Source: Fodinibius sp036381435
Lineage (GTDB): Bacteria > Bacteroidota > Rhodothermia > Balneolales > Balneolaceae
Direction: 5' to 3'
NCBI GenBank assembly: GCA_036381435.1
Contig: DASVCW010000021.1
Span: forward strand, 1 to 64,000
DNA: 64,000 nt
Every line of letters starts with the position of its first letter. Positions within the stretch are counted from its first letter, which is position 1. The notes beneath the pieces were generated by a model. That model worked only from the letters and a program-made list of their open reading frames with translations. It was not told where the DNA came from and ran no database searches. The position numbers and the translations under genes were made by a program. Of the stretch, positions 33,454-41,874 are shown piece after piece.

Positions 33454-35829
33454 ATGAAAAAGTTAATCATGTTTCTATTCGCATGTGCGTTTGCCAGTTC
33501 AACGGCATTCGCGCAAGACAATACATCGGAAGTAAATCAGGACGGGGACAGCCATAATGCCACCGTATGGCAATTAGGCATTGGTTCAGATTCAGAAATT
33601 TTCCAGTACGGAGAATTTAACAGTGCTGAAGTAAACCAGTTTTCGATTCCATTCTTATGGAAGCCTTTTCAAACATCCTTTATAAAGCAAATAGGTGAGT
33701 ATAATGAAGCGGTTGTATGGCAATCACAGCTTTCAGGCAAACGAAAAAGCGTTGCCAGAATCAGACAGATGGGTGAAAGCAACTTCGCTTTTCAGTCTCA
33801 GGATGCTATTTTAAAGCAATCGGGTCAAAAAGCGCGGGTCAATCAAAAAGGAGAAGATAATTTCTCACATCAAGTTATTGATGAAGCCAAACGTGCGCGG
33901 CTTAGTGCAAGACAATACGGTGAAGACAATGTTTCCTATCAATATATCGGCGTAATTCTCGAAGGGGAGGCAAGGAATATTAAAGGAACCGTTGAGCAAA
34001 AAGGCTGGGGTAATTATGCCAATCAATATTTAGAAGGCGAAAAAATCAGGGCCGAAATTGAACAAGAAGGCAATGGCAATTCTGCATATCAATCCACTGA
34101 TGCTGATGCCAACCGGGTCAAAGCTGAAATTGAGCAAGACGGCGAGTATAATTATGCCGTACAAGACCTGGACGGAAATGATATCGAAGCTGAAATCGAG
34201 CAGGAAGGTGAGGGCAATTCTGCCTTCCAGAAAACCGGCAGCGAAGATATCGAAGCCGAAATTGAACAAGAAGGGTGGTATAACTCTGCAAGCCAAGAAT
34301 TAGAAGGAGAAGACATCGAAGCTGAAATCGAACAGGATGGCAAGTACAATTCTGCTTCTCAAGCATTCACCGGATCAAGCGACAATGAAGATGTTGAGGT
34401 TGAAATTGAGCAAGAAGGTAAGGGCAATTTTGCTGCTCAAAAATTCACCGGAAACAGTGATAACGAAGATGTCGAGGCTGAAATTGAACAAGAAGGCAAG
34501 CACAATTCTGCTTATCAAACGTTCACTGGATCCAGTGCCAGCGAAGATATCGAAGCTGAGATCGAGCAAGAAGGTAAGTACAATTTTGCTGAGCAAACAT
34601 TTACCGGAAACAGCGATAACAAAGATGTCGAGGCTGAAATTGAACAAGAAGGCAAGGGCAATTATGCTGTTCAAGAGTTCACCGGAAATAGTGATAACGA
34701 AGATGTTGAGGCTGAAATCGAGCAGGAAGGTAAGTACAATTACGCTGAGCAAACATTTACCGGAAACAGTGATAATGAAGATGTTGATGCCGAAATTGAG
34801 CAAGAGGGTAAGGGCAACGCTGCCAGCCAAAGGTTAGACGGTACTGATATCGATGCCGAAATCGAACAGGAAGGCCGGTTCAACGAAGCTGAACAAGACG
34901 TAGAAGGCAAAGACATTGAGCTTGAAATTGAGCAAGAAGGCAAAGGCAATGATGCTTCTCAGGAAACCGATGGTAGCGCTGACCGTGTTGACGCCGAAAT
35001 CGAGCAGGAAGGCCGGTTCAATGATGCAAGTCAGGATATAGACGGTGATGACATTGAATTAGAAATTGACCAGGAAGGCAAAGCTAACTGGGCGTTTCAG
35101 AAAACCTATGGTGAAGCTGATCATGTTAAGGCCCGGATAGAACAAACAGGGAACAAAAACGATGCAGTCCAAAAGTTGAAAGGCGACCACCTTAAAATAA
35201 GCATCAAACAATCCGGAGATGAAAACGATGCTTACCAATTTGTGGGCGTTAATGATGTATTGGGATTAGCTAACAATGATGCTGAGCACATAGAAGCTCA
35301 TATCAAGCAATCAGGTGATGATAACACTGCTTACCAATATCTTTATGGCGATAATATGTTCGCCAGCATTAAGCAAATGGGTGGTAATGACTTAGCTGCC
35401 CAATATCTGCTTGGTAAAGATATTGTTGCTGAAATCCATCAGCGTGATGGCGAAGGCAATATTGCCGGTCAGCTTACCTCAGGTAAAGACCTTGATGCTC
35501 TTATCGATCAGGATGGCAGCTATAACCTTGCCGGCCAGCTTTTGTTAGGTAAAAATGTTACAGCAGACATCTATCAAAATGGAAAAGGCAATGTTGCAGG
35601 GCAATTCTTTGCAGGAACCTCTCATTATCATGGAATTAAAGGCAAAATCAAACAAGATGGTAAACACAACTTTGGTCTTCAATTAGGCTTTGGTTCCAAC
35701 TTGAGCGCGAGCTTAAATCAGTACGGTAAGTATAACGTGTCTGTTCAGCTGCAGTCCGGCAGTAACCATTGGAGTTCGGTTAACCAAAACGGTTACGGAA
35801 ATACAGCTTTTGTATTCCAGGCAAACTAG
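33454..35829 (+). CDS. giant acidic curlin (CsgA-like amyloid subunit, about 32 repeats)
   Basis: A 791-residue secreted protein (signal FLFACAFASSTAFA, cut before QDN) built almost entirely of curlin repeats of the form x-I-x-Q-x-G-x-x-N-x-A-x-Q; I count about 32, against 5 in E. coli CsgA. Core Gln, Gly and Asn positions are kept in nearly all of them (AEIEQEGKGNFAAQ, ASIKQMGGNDLAAQ, SSVNQNGYGNTAF). Repeats at about residues 200-548 are extremely acidic, with IEQEG cores and linkers such as FTGNSDNEDVE; the outer repeats are near neutral. AGGAG is 6-10 bases before the start. It should be exported by CsgG and polymerise into surface fibres. A strong terminator follows. Confidence 0.9.
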   Translation: MKKLIMFLFACAFASSTAFAQDNTSEVNQDGDSHNATVWQLGIGSDSEIFQYGEFNSAEVNQFSIPFLWKPFQTSFIKQIGEYNEAVVWQSQLSGKRKSVARIRQMGESNFAFQSQDAILKQSGQKARVNQKGEDNFSHQVIDEAKRARLSARQYGEDNVSYQYIGVILEGEARNIKGTVEQKGWGNYANQYLEGEKIRAEIEQEGNGNSAYQSTDADANRVKAEIEQDGEYNYAVQDLDGNDIEAEIEQEGEGNSAFQKTGSEDIEAEIEQEGWYNSASQELEGEDIEAEIEQDGKYNSASQAFTGSSDNEDVEVEIEQEGKGNFAAQKFTGNSDNEDVEAEIEQEGKHNSAYQTFTGSSASEDIEAEIEQEGKYNFAEQTFTGNSDNKDVEAEIEQEGKGNYAVQEFTGNSDNEDVEAEIEQEGKYNYAEQTFTGNSDNEDVDAEIEQEGKGNAASQRLDGTDIDAEIEQEGRFNEAEQDVEGKDIELEIEQEGKGNDASQETDGSADRVDAEIEQEGRFNDASQDIDGDDIELEIDQEGKANWAFQKTYGEADHVKARIEQTGNKNDAVQKLKGDHLKISIKQSGDENDAYQFVGVNDVLGLANNDAEHIEAHIKQSGDDNTAYQYLYGDNMFASIKQMGGNDLAAQYLLGKDIVAEIHQRDGEGNIAGQLTSGKDLDALIDQDGSYNLAGQLLLGKNVTADIYQNGKGNVAGQFFAGTSHYHGIKGKIKQDGKHNFGLQLGFGSNLSASLNQYGKYNVSVQLQSGSNHWSSVNQNGYGNTAFVFQAN
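34354..34821 (+). repeat. 78-bp tandem repeats inside the curlin gene
   Basis: About six copies of a 26-residue unit (IEQEGKxNxAxQ plus FTGNSDNEDVEAE), each 78 bases, show very similar DNA (for example GAAGATGT near 34387, 34465 and then at 78-base steps). The units differ mostly at wobble and hydrophobic positions. This is the part most likely to vary in length between strains. Confidence 0.8.
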
Positions 35830-35843
35830 GATTCTGCATTATT

Positions 35844-35878
35844 GAAAGTGTCCCTTAGCGGGACGCTTTCAATTTTTT
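35844..35878 (+). terminator. rho-independent terminator after the curlin gene
   Basis: GAAAGTGTCCC and GGGACGCTTTC pair over 11 positions with one wobble, loop TTAGC, followed by AATTTTTT. It stands between the giant curlin and the CsgB-like gene and should reduce transcription of the downstream genes relative to the curlin. Confidence 0.82.
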
Positions 35879-35917
35879 AAACGTATTTGATTCATCAAAA
35901 AAACGAAAGAGTTCATC

Positions 35918-36472
35918 ATGAAAACTTTAATATTGTTCATTTTAATGAGTACAGCGATAGCGTCTGCTTCTATGGCGCAAAAAACGGACCGGGAGATTTA
36001 TCCCAAACAGGTCTCGATTGAGCATAATGAAGCGGTTAAAAGCTTTAGCGGTGATTTTGTAACTGCTTTTCTAAGTAACTTTTCACTCGCAGATCTTCAG
36101 CAGGCTTCTAAAAGCAGTCTCTTTTCAAGCATAAATATGATAGGCAATGAGAACGTAGCTTTTCTCATTCAGGAGGGATTAAACAATGCAGGAATGATAA
36201 ACATTTTGGGCAGGAAGAATGAAGCAAAACTCAGCCAAAGGGGCCAAAATTTGTTTTCAATTCTCAATCTGTTCGGTAATTACAACAATTTTGAAATGGT
36301 ACAGCAGGGCACCGGTCTGCAAAGCTATCTCAATCTCGGGGGATCAGGATTAAATTTTGAAGCCTTTCAAACTAATTCGGGAATGACACTTATACAAAGA
36401 GGCCCGGGAGCCATCCCTTTAACCATTCATCAAACAGGGCAGGCGATACCAATTATTATCAGGAATTACTAA
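35918..36472 (+). CDS. csgB: CsgB-like minor curlin (putative nucleator)
   Basis: A 184-residue secreted protein (ILMSTAIASASMAQ signal). After an N-terminal segment, residues about 75-175 contain degenerate curlin units (INMIGNENVAFLIQEG, INILGRKNEAKLSQRG, LNLFGNYNNFEMVQQG, LNLGGSGLNFEAFQ) where the Gln-Gly-Asn pattern is looser, and a short hydrophobic end (IPIIIRNY). In E. coli, CsgB nucleates CsgA at the surface and has degenerate repeats too. Position next to the major curlin supports a nucleator role, but the assignment is by layout and partial motif only. The gene symbol is tentative. Confidence 0.68.
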   Translation: MKTLILFILMSTAIASASMAQKTDREIYPKQVSIEHNEAVKSFSGDFVTAFLSNFSLADLQQASKSSLFSSINMIGNENVAFLIQEGLNNAGMINILGRKNEAKLSQRGQNLFSILNLFGNYNNFEMVQQGTGLQSYLNLGGSGLNFEAFQTNSGMTLIQRGPGAIPLTIHQTGQAIPIIIRNY

Positions 36473-36497
36473 TAACCTTAACTAAAACCTAAATACT

Positions 36498-37121
36498 ATG
36501 AGAAATGCTTTAATTTACATTTCATTGACGTGCCTGTTGGCCTTGTTGAGTTGCTCGCAAGAAATCATAGAACCGGAACTGTATGGCAGCATTGAAGGAA
36601 CGGTGATTAGCAGTTCCACGAGCAAAGGGGTTCACAGCGTAAGCATCGAAACATCACCGGCAACCGAAGTAATTTTAACCGGTAATAGTGGCAAATTTAA
36701 ACTCACCGAAGTGCCCACAGGAAAGTACGTGATTAAGGCTAACAAGCCGGAGTTCGGCATTAAATCGGTGAATGTACTGGTTCGTGAGGGCGAGGTGTCG
36801 TCCGCTAAAATAGTTTTAGAACCGGAAGGGCAAAATCTTTCCGCATCTTTACAGGCTGATGTAACTTCGTGGCGTCAAACAGGCGCCCCCGACAGCTCTT
36901 ATGTTGAGGTTGAATACCGGGTTCGCAATACCAGCAGTTCAACCGCTCTTGAACAGTTTGAAGTGTATTTCGATATTCACAATAATCAGGAGACCTTGTT
37001 TTACGAAGTTGCCGACACTACTCTGAGCACCGGAGAAGCAAATTTTGGTTCCTTCACAAAATTTGTACGTGACGCCGTGGTTGATTCAGTGGTTGTCTCA
37101 GGTACTTGGGTGAAGGGGTGA
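36498..37121 (+). CDS. lipoprotein with carboxypeptidase-regulatory-like domain
   Basis: A 207-residue lipoprotein (LTCLLALLSCSQE; Cys 19). Residues about 29-110 form a CarboxypepD_reg-like beta sandwich (GSIEGTVISSSTSKGVHSVS, GKFKLTEVPTGKYVIKANKP). The second half (about 115-205; YVEVEYRVRNTSSSTALEQF) resembles an FxLYD-like beta domain. It is the last gene of the curli cluster, 25 bases after the CsgB-like gene, so it may help anchor fibres or nucleator at the outer membrane; there is no direct evidence for that. Confidence 0.75.
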   Translation: MRNALIYISLTCLLALLSCSQEIIEPELYGSIEGTVISSSTSKGVHSVSIETSPATEVILTGNSGKFKLTEVPTGKYVIKANKPEFGIKSVNVLVREGEVSSAKIVLEPEGQNLSASLQADVTSWRQTGAPDSSYVEVEYRVRNTSSSTALEQFEVYFDIHNNQETLFYEVADTTLSTGEANFGSFTKFVRDAVVDSVVVSGTWVKG

Positions 37122-37156
37122 TTATTATTTCAAAAAATTTTTCCACTGGAAATCCT

Positions 37157-37306
37157 GCTAACCCCCTTTTCAAAGGAGAGTTAAGATTTTCAATTGCTTA
37201 TAGTTACATTTCTTACTTCTAATTTTACGACTGTAATGAAGACAAGAATCCCAAAGTAGCAAGGAATCCCCCTTTACATTACAAAGGGGGCCAGGGGGAT
37301 TTTAGG
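37157..37306. repeat. CCCCCTTT/AAAGGGGG paired repeat
   Basis: CTAACCCCCTTTTCAAAGGA faces TTTACATTACAAAGGGGGCC, then AGGGGGATTTT. Similar pairs at 17766-17918, 28800-28945, 49010-49066, 51108-51224 and 53871-54013 occupy gaps between genes. Confidence 0.6.
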
Positions 37307-37357
37307 GATAAACGTTAAACCTACAAAAGATTTCTTGTTCCAAAATTCAAAGAGCAT

Positions 37358-37909
37358 TCAAGTTAAATCTCGCTCCAAAACTATACAACCCACCAAATCG
37401 GGATGATCCTGAACGAGCAAACCTTCATCAACCTTTCTGAGCAGCCATAAAATGAGGATATCTCCTCCTGCGGCAAGTGTAAAGAACAGACCGAAACCCA
37501 GCAACCAGCCGTTTTGCAGGATGAGCGCGGCTAAAAATGGCAAAACTCCCAGAAAAATTCCCGGCATGGCTACTCCCCACCGGTAATTGCTCACCTCGAT
37601 AGGCTCGGGACAGTGAACGTAAGGCGTAATAGTACGCCATTTAAACCCGAAATGAATTTTACTCCAGGGAATCCTATCCAGCCATGACCAGCAAACGGCA
37701 TGAAGCAACTCATGAATGATAGTTCCTGCTATCAAGCTGATCAAAAACAGGGGAATATCGGTGAAGAAAACGATAAAGTCTGACCACATTGTTTCCCAGC
37801 CGTACAGCAATCCGTAAGGCAAAAGATAGGCTGCGAAAATGGGAATGATTAACCCGAGAGCATAACCATTAGCTTGTGCAAAATTGAGTGTATATTCGTT
37901 TTTCTTCAT
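37358..37909 (-). CDS. DUF3267 membrane zincin-like protein
   Basis: A 183-residue integral membrane protein of the DUF3267 family of putative metallopeptidases. About four hydrophobic segments are visible; the HExxH motif HELLH is at about residue 67 in IAGTIIHELLHAVCWSWLDR, near the membrane face. This layout resembles site-2-type proteases, but the second zinc ligand motif is not certain. It reads toward the curli cluster and is convergent with it. Function unknown. Confidence 0.78.
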   Translation of the reverse strand: MKKNEYTLNFAQANGYALGLIIPIFAAYLLPYGLLYGWETMWSDFIVFFTDIPLFLISLIAGTIIHELLHAVCWSWLDRIPWSKIHFGFKWRTITPYVHCPEPIEVSNYRWGVAMPGIFLGVLPFLAALILQNGWLLGFGLFFTLAAGGDILILWLLRKVDEGLLVQDHPDLVGCIVLERDLT

Positions 37910-38058
37910 AATAATACCACGCAGAGGCGCAGAGCCGCGAAGGAAACATTACTGTACTGAAGCTCTGCCTGATTTATACCATTATTTCAAATTTAACTAT
38001 TGCTGACAAAAATAATAGCACGCAAAGGCGCAAAGCCGCAAGAATTTTTCTTCGTGCC

Positions 38059-40203
38059 TTAGCGGCTCTGAGCGAGAAATTTAACCCACTGTCGTTCCTG
38101 CTGTAGGCGTTGCTGATAGCGTTGTCGGAGCGGTAATTTAGCGACTTCCTTAATCCACTGCTGTGCCAAATCCTCTTCATTCAAAAAAGCCAGCCGGTGA
38201 ATTAGCTGTAGATAATTATCAAAATAGCGGCTGTTTAGCGGCGAGTTCAATAATTGCCGGACATACCTTTTCAGCGTACTCCATTGTTCTCGTTCAACGG
38301 CTTTTTGGAGGCTTCGAATTTTGGTGCGGTAATAGGCTTTGACGAAAGCAGCTGAATCGGGTAACCTGTTTTTGTATGTCATTTCCCGGTAAGTTTGCCA
38401 CTGCCACCGGTTCAGCCGGGTTTTGATGGCCGGTTGAAGGAGTGAATCAGGATTTTCAGTAAACAATTTTTGCGCTTGGGAGACAAAAGTTTCAGCCCGT
38501 TGCCGTTCACCCGTCATCGCAAAAGCATCGGCATAAAGAAGCTGCAATTCAATCGTTGTGTCCTGCGATGAAGCCACTTTTTGTACTTTTTGATAATTCC
38601 CCGTCAATAAATTTTGATAACTCCATGTTGCCTGAATCGCTAAAGCACTGTCCGCCACTCGCAATGCAGCATCTAATGATCGCAGAGCTTTCATCGTATC
38701 GTGACTGGCTAAGTAAAAGTGATAATGATCCCAGGCCAAACCGAAATCAGAAATTTTATGGGGACATTCCTGTTCAAAAAGCGAAGGGACGGCAAAAATT
38801 CGTGCAGCCATTTTTTGATCCATTGAATCTACTTCAACCGTTTCTAAATGTTGATGCCATCCTTCAGCTAATTTTTTCCAACCAAACGGATAGGCCGCGG
38901 CGATACTCCCCGTTTTATAAGCTTCTTTAAAGAAAGAAACGGGATAATGTTGAAGCAAATATTCAACAAAAGAGCCACTGGTGAAATAATTCACACCAGA
39001 TCGTCCGCCATAAAATCCCGTTGGTGAAAAAGCCTGCTGCAATTCCCGGGCAGTGGGATAGGACTTCTGCGAAACTACGATTTGATCAATGGTTGAAGTA
39101 GCTGACGAGCCATTTTCAACGGCCATAGCCAGGCCTTCAACCAAGCCGATGCTCCAGCTCGCGTTAATGATGCTGTTTCCAAATTGCTTAGCCAGCACAT
39201 GGACGAGCTCATGCTTCAGGCTTCCGTCAATCTGCTGTTTTGCGATGTGAAGCTGATCCTGATCCAACCAAACGGGTACATAACTGGTGAATTTTGCTCC
39301 CACTAATTCCTTTTTCTGCCAGGGATGGGCATAAAGATAGCTTTCGATTTTATGGGTGGAATCCGGTTTGGACAGGTTTAGTTTTTGTGAAATTTGGTCA
39401 AGGTAGAATTCATGCTCTTTGGCGATCAGCTTTACTTCGGCTTCGCTGTAAAAACGTTCATCATAAAACAGTTCAAAATGCCGGGTTTCCTTGTGTCCGC
39501 CCAGCACTTCTTGTAAATGCGGACGCGGAGAAATAATACCCATTTCGGCAAATTGAGTATAACTGAATCCAATGGCGATAGCAGAAAGGGCTACAATCAC
39601 CAGTGATTGTCTGTCCCTTTGGAGAATAGGAATATGCCACAAAAAGAGGGCCCAGAGAAGGGTGAGCGTGCGGAAAAACAGGGTTGATGAATCAATGCGT
39701 ACCACTTCATCATAAATAGGTCCCGGCCAGCCACCCCAGACATGATTAAAAAAGTAAAGCTGTGGGAAGTTGAAAAATTCAATCAGTAAAATTCCGATGC
39801 CTACGGTCAGTAAAATAATGATCGCAAGAATTCGTCTGAATGGAATGCCCCACATTCTCAGCAGCCGGCCAATGGCGTAACCGAAAAACACGCTTGGAAG
39901 CGGAAACAAAAGCCAAAAACCTAATCCATGGACACTGAAACAGCCGGTCAGCAACGCATGTACCAGCAGCGGAGCACCAACTAAAAACAGGTAGCCGGCA
40001 ACCTGAAGGGCGGCGAAAAAATCACTTGAAACAGAACGATTTTCATCACAGGCCCGAATCGCTGCCCAAAAGCATCCGATGAACGAAGCCAGAATCGCCG
40101 ATTCGATATGGAAATTGCCCAGCAGGGGTACGAAAAACATCCCGATTCCGAGCAGAATAGGGATGAGGAGTTTGAGATAGTTTTGGAAAATGTGATTTTT
40201 CAT
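38059..40203 (-). CDS. polytopic membrane protein with MA-type metallopeptidase-like domain
   Basis: A 714-residue protein. Residues about 10-225 contain six or so membrane segments (ILLGIGMFFVPLLGNFHIES, FLLFPLPSVFFGYAIG, ILAIIILLTVGIGILLI). Residues about 230-430 are a soluble domain with HELVHVLAKQFG (about residue 327), the HExxH of the peptidase MA-like group, plus GLAMAVENG that may give the third ligand (Glu). The rest is TPR-like helices. A periplasmic peptidase tethered to a membrane domain is the simplest reading; substrate unknown. Confidence 0.72.
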   Translation of the reverse strand: MKNHIFQNYLKLLIPILLGIGMFFVPLLGNFHIESAILASFIGCFWAAIRACDENRSVSSDFFAALQVAGYLFLVGAPLLVHALLTGCFSVHGLGFWLLFPLPSVFFGYAIGRLLRMWGIPFRRILAIIILLTVGIGILLIEFFNFPQLYFFNHVWGGWPGPIYDEVVRIDSSTLFFRTLTLLWALFLWHIPILQRDRQSLVIVALSAIAIGFSYTQFAEMGIISPRPHLQEVLGGHKETRHFELFYDERFYSEAEVKLIAKEHEFYLDQISQKLNLSKPDSTHKIESYLYAHPWQKKELVGAKFTSYVPVWLDQDQLHIAKQQIDGSLKHELVHVLAKQFGNSIINASWSIGLVEGLAMAVENGSSATSTIDQIVVSQKSYPTARELQQAFSPTGFYGGRSGVNYFTSGSFVEYLLQHYPVSFFKEAYKTGSIAAAYPFGWKKLAEGWHQHLETVEVDSMDQKMAARIFAVPSLFEQECPHKISDFGLAWDHYHFYLASHDTMKALRSLDAALRVADSALAIQATWSYQNLLTGNYQKVQKVASSQDTTIELQLLYADAFAMTGERQRAETFVSQAQKLFTENPDSLLQPAIKTRLNRWQWQTYREMTYKNRLPDSAAFVKAYYRTKIRSLQKAVEREQWSTLKRYVRQLLNSPLNSRYFDNYLQLIHRLAFLNEEDLAQQWIKEVAKLPLRQRYQQRLQQERQWVKFLAQSR

Positions 40204-40228
40204 GGATTAAAGGTAAGGAAAAACGCAA

Positions 40229-40383
40229 TCAGACGTGAGAAGTGAAACGGCAAACGCTTGTTGCTTCCCCTTTTCTCGTTCCGTCGCTCTGCGGCGGAAC
40301 GTTACTGCGATTCTTCTCAACTCCTCAGTAAAAAAGATGTAGGCCATTTAGGAAATGGACTACATCATCTCACGTTTCACTTT
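40229..40383. repeat. paired repeat, ACGTGAGAAGTGAAAC / TCTCACGTTTCACTT type
   Basis: AGACGTGAGAAGTGAAACGG (about 40232) faces CATCTCACGTTTCACTTTTG (about 40366), with a CTTGTTGC...GAACG stretch and GATGTAGGCCATTTAGG / AAATGGACTACATC inside. Related halves are at 40810-40864 and 56672-56731. Confidence 0.6.
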
Positions 40384-40398
40384 TGCCTTCTTACTTTT

Positions 40399-40770
40399 TC
40401 ACTTCAAACATGCCCAATAAATCCAGTAGATTAAAACAAACTGTAGGGGAAGCCTTAGAATAGTTGCGACACTGTACCAGGAAGCATATCCTAATTTTTG
40501 AACAGCTTCTACTGCCATATTTATATTGGCGGGAAAAACGGCGATGAGCAATATAATAAGCCCCCAGGCAGCGATAGCTTCCGTTTGATGCCATAAAATT
40601 CCTATTCCTCCCAATATCTCTGCTACTCCGCTTATATAAACTAAGGTCAGATGATAAGGAATGAAATCAGGGATAATTCCGGCAAATACCTGCGGTTTGA
40701 TGAAATGAAAAATACCGGCAGTGATGAATATTGTCGTAAGTAAGTATTTGTGTGTTTCCAGCTGTATCAT
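40399..40770 (-). CDS. DoxX-like membrane protein
   Basis: A 123-residue four-helix membrane protein of the DoxX/DoxX-like family (ITAGIFHFIKPQVFAGIIPD, LVYISGVAEILGGIGILW, AAWGLIILLIAVFPANINMA). The motif FHFIKPxxF near the N-terminus is typical. Relatives are small inner-membrane proteins with uncertain roles in respiration or redox stress. It reads in the same direction as the MA-type protein gene downstream of it. Confidence 0.82.
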   Translation of the reverse strand: MIQLETHKYLLTTIFITAGIFHFIKPQVFAGIIPDFIPYHLTLVYISGVAEILGGIGILWHQTEAIAAWGLIILLIAVFPANINMAVEAVQKLGYASWYSVATILRLPLQFVLIYWIYWACLK

Positions 40771-40781
40771 GGCTGTTATTC

Positions 40782-40864
40782 ATGGGCACGAGCGGGACGC
40801 TCGCGCCAGTTTGAAACGTGAGTTGTGAGACGTCATACGTTTCACTTCTCATATCTCACGTCTG
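40782..40864. repeat. GGGCACGAGCGGGACGCTCGC palindrome plus ACGTGAGTTGTGAGACG pair
   Basis: GGGCACGAGCGGGACGCTCGC, related to 28617-28642, is followed by GAAACGTGAGTTGTGAGACG and TTCACTTCTCATATCTCACG, which pair imperfectly. It fills the gap between doxX-like and proline dehydrogenase genes. Confidence 0.6.
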
Positions 40865-40866
40865 TC

Positions 40867-41718
40867 TTACTTCTTAAATAAAGTAGCAATCACAAACCAA
40901 ATATTTTCCTTGCGTTCGAGTAGGCGACGTTTAAAATAAGGAAACCACATTGTTCCAAAAGGCACATAAATGCGCGTGTTATAACCTTCACTACTTAGCT
41001 GTTCCATGGTTTCCTGACGCATTCCGTACAGCATTTGAAATTCAAAACGCTCCTTACTGATCCCCTTTTTTGCGGCATAATCCTTCACCCATTCGATCAA
41101 TTCATCATCGTGCGTGGCTATACGAGGGTAATCTGTTTTCTCGAGCAGTACCTTCGCGTAATCTTTATAAGCCGTCCTGATATCACTCATTTTTTGCAGA
41201 GCAATGTCCTTCGGTTCATTATAAGCTCCTTTACAAAGGCGCACATCAGCCCCCAATTCAGCCAGTTCTGCAATATCTTGTTTTGAGCGATGTAAATAAG
41301 CTTGAATAACAATACCTACATGCTTTCCGTATTCCTGGAAGGCTTCTTTGAACAGATCAATAGTAACTTGGGTATAATCCGAGCCTTCCATGTCAATGCG
41401 GACAAACTGGTCATGTTTTTTAGCCACATTCAGCAGCTTAAACAGGTTATCTTTGCAGTATGCGCGATCGATATCTAACCCGAGCATAGTAAGTTTAATA
41501 GAAATGGTACTTTGCAGGCCGGCCGCACTGATGCTCTCCAGTAAATCAATATAACTGGCCACCGTTTCATCCGCCATCTTCCGGTCTGTGACGTTTTCTC
41601 CGAGCAGATCAAGCGTTATTTTGATATTTTTTTTATTGAGCTGCTCCACTTCGGGGGCAGCATCGGTAAACGATTCGCCGGCAACAAAACGCTTTGCAAA
41701 AACAAAAGGTAACTTCAT
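40867..41718 (-). CDS. proline dehydrogenase
   Basis: FAD-dependent oxidation of L-proline to P5C, the first step of proline degradation; electrons go to the quinone pool. The 283-residue single-domain enzyme (PutA PRODH barrel) has VRIDMEGSDYT, ADVRLCKGAYNEP, YPRIATHDDELI and FEFQMLYGMRQE. It is at the short end for stand-alone PRODH (about 300). The P5C dehydrogenase partner is not in the window, nor is a fused domain. It has its own upstream region facing the DUF4097 gene. Confidence 0.93.
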   Translation of the reverse strand: MKLPFVFAKRFVAGESFTDAAPEVEQLNKKNIKITLDLLGENVTDRKMADETVASYIDLLESISAAGLQSTISIKLTMLGLDIDRAYCKDNLFKLLNVAKKHDQFVRIDMEGSDYTQVTIDLFKEAFQEYGKHVGIVIQAYLHRSKQDIAELAELGADVRLCKGAYNEPKDIALQKMSDIRTAYKDYAKVLLEKTDYPRIATHDDELIEWVKDYAAKKGISKERFEFQMLYGMRQETMEQLSSEGYNTRIYVPFGTMWFPYFKRRLLERKENIWFVIATLFKK

Positions 41719-41874
41719 GAAAAATGAGATGATATTTATTTTTTGGAAGTGCCGGAAAATAATGAATTGATAGCTTCTCTCCTACCGCTTTACTCATATT
41801 TGATCAATTGAAACACTTTTAACCACTTTACGTATCGCATTCTAACGACAATAACATAAAAATTCGGAGATACC

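Noticed and set aside
34354..34821. CRISPR-like or satellite array.
   Set aside because: The 78-base units are in-frame codons of curlin repeats and have no spacers.
34337..34837. Long open frames in the other plus frame and on the minus strand across the curlin repeats.
   Set aside because: They arise from repeated codons of the real gene, have no signal or start context, and repeat with the same 78-base period.
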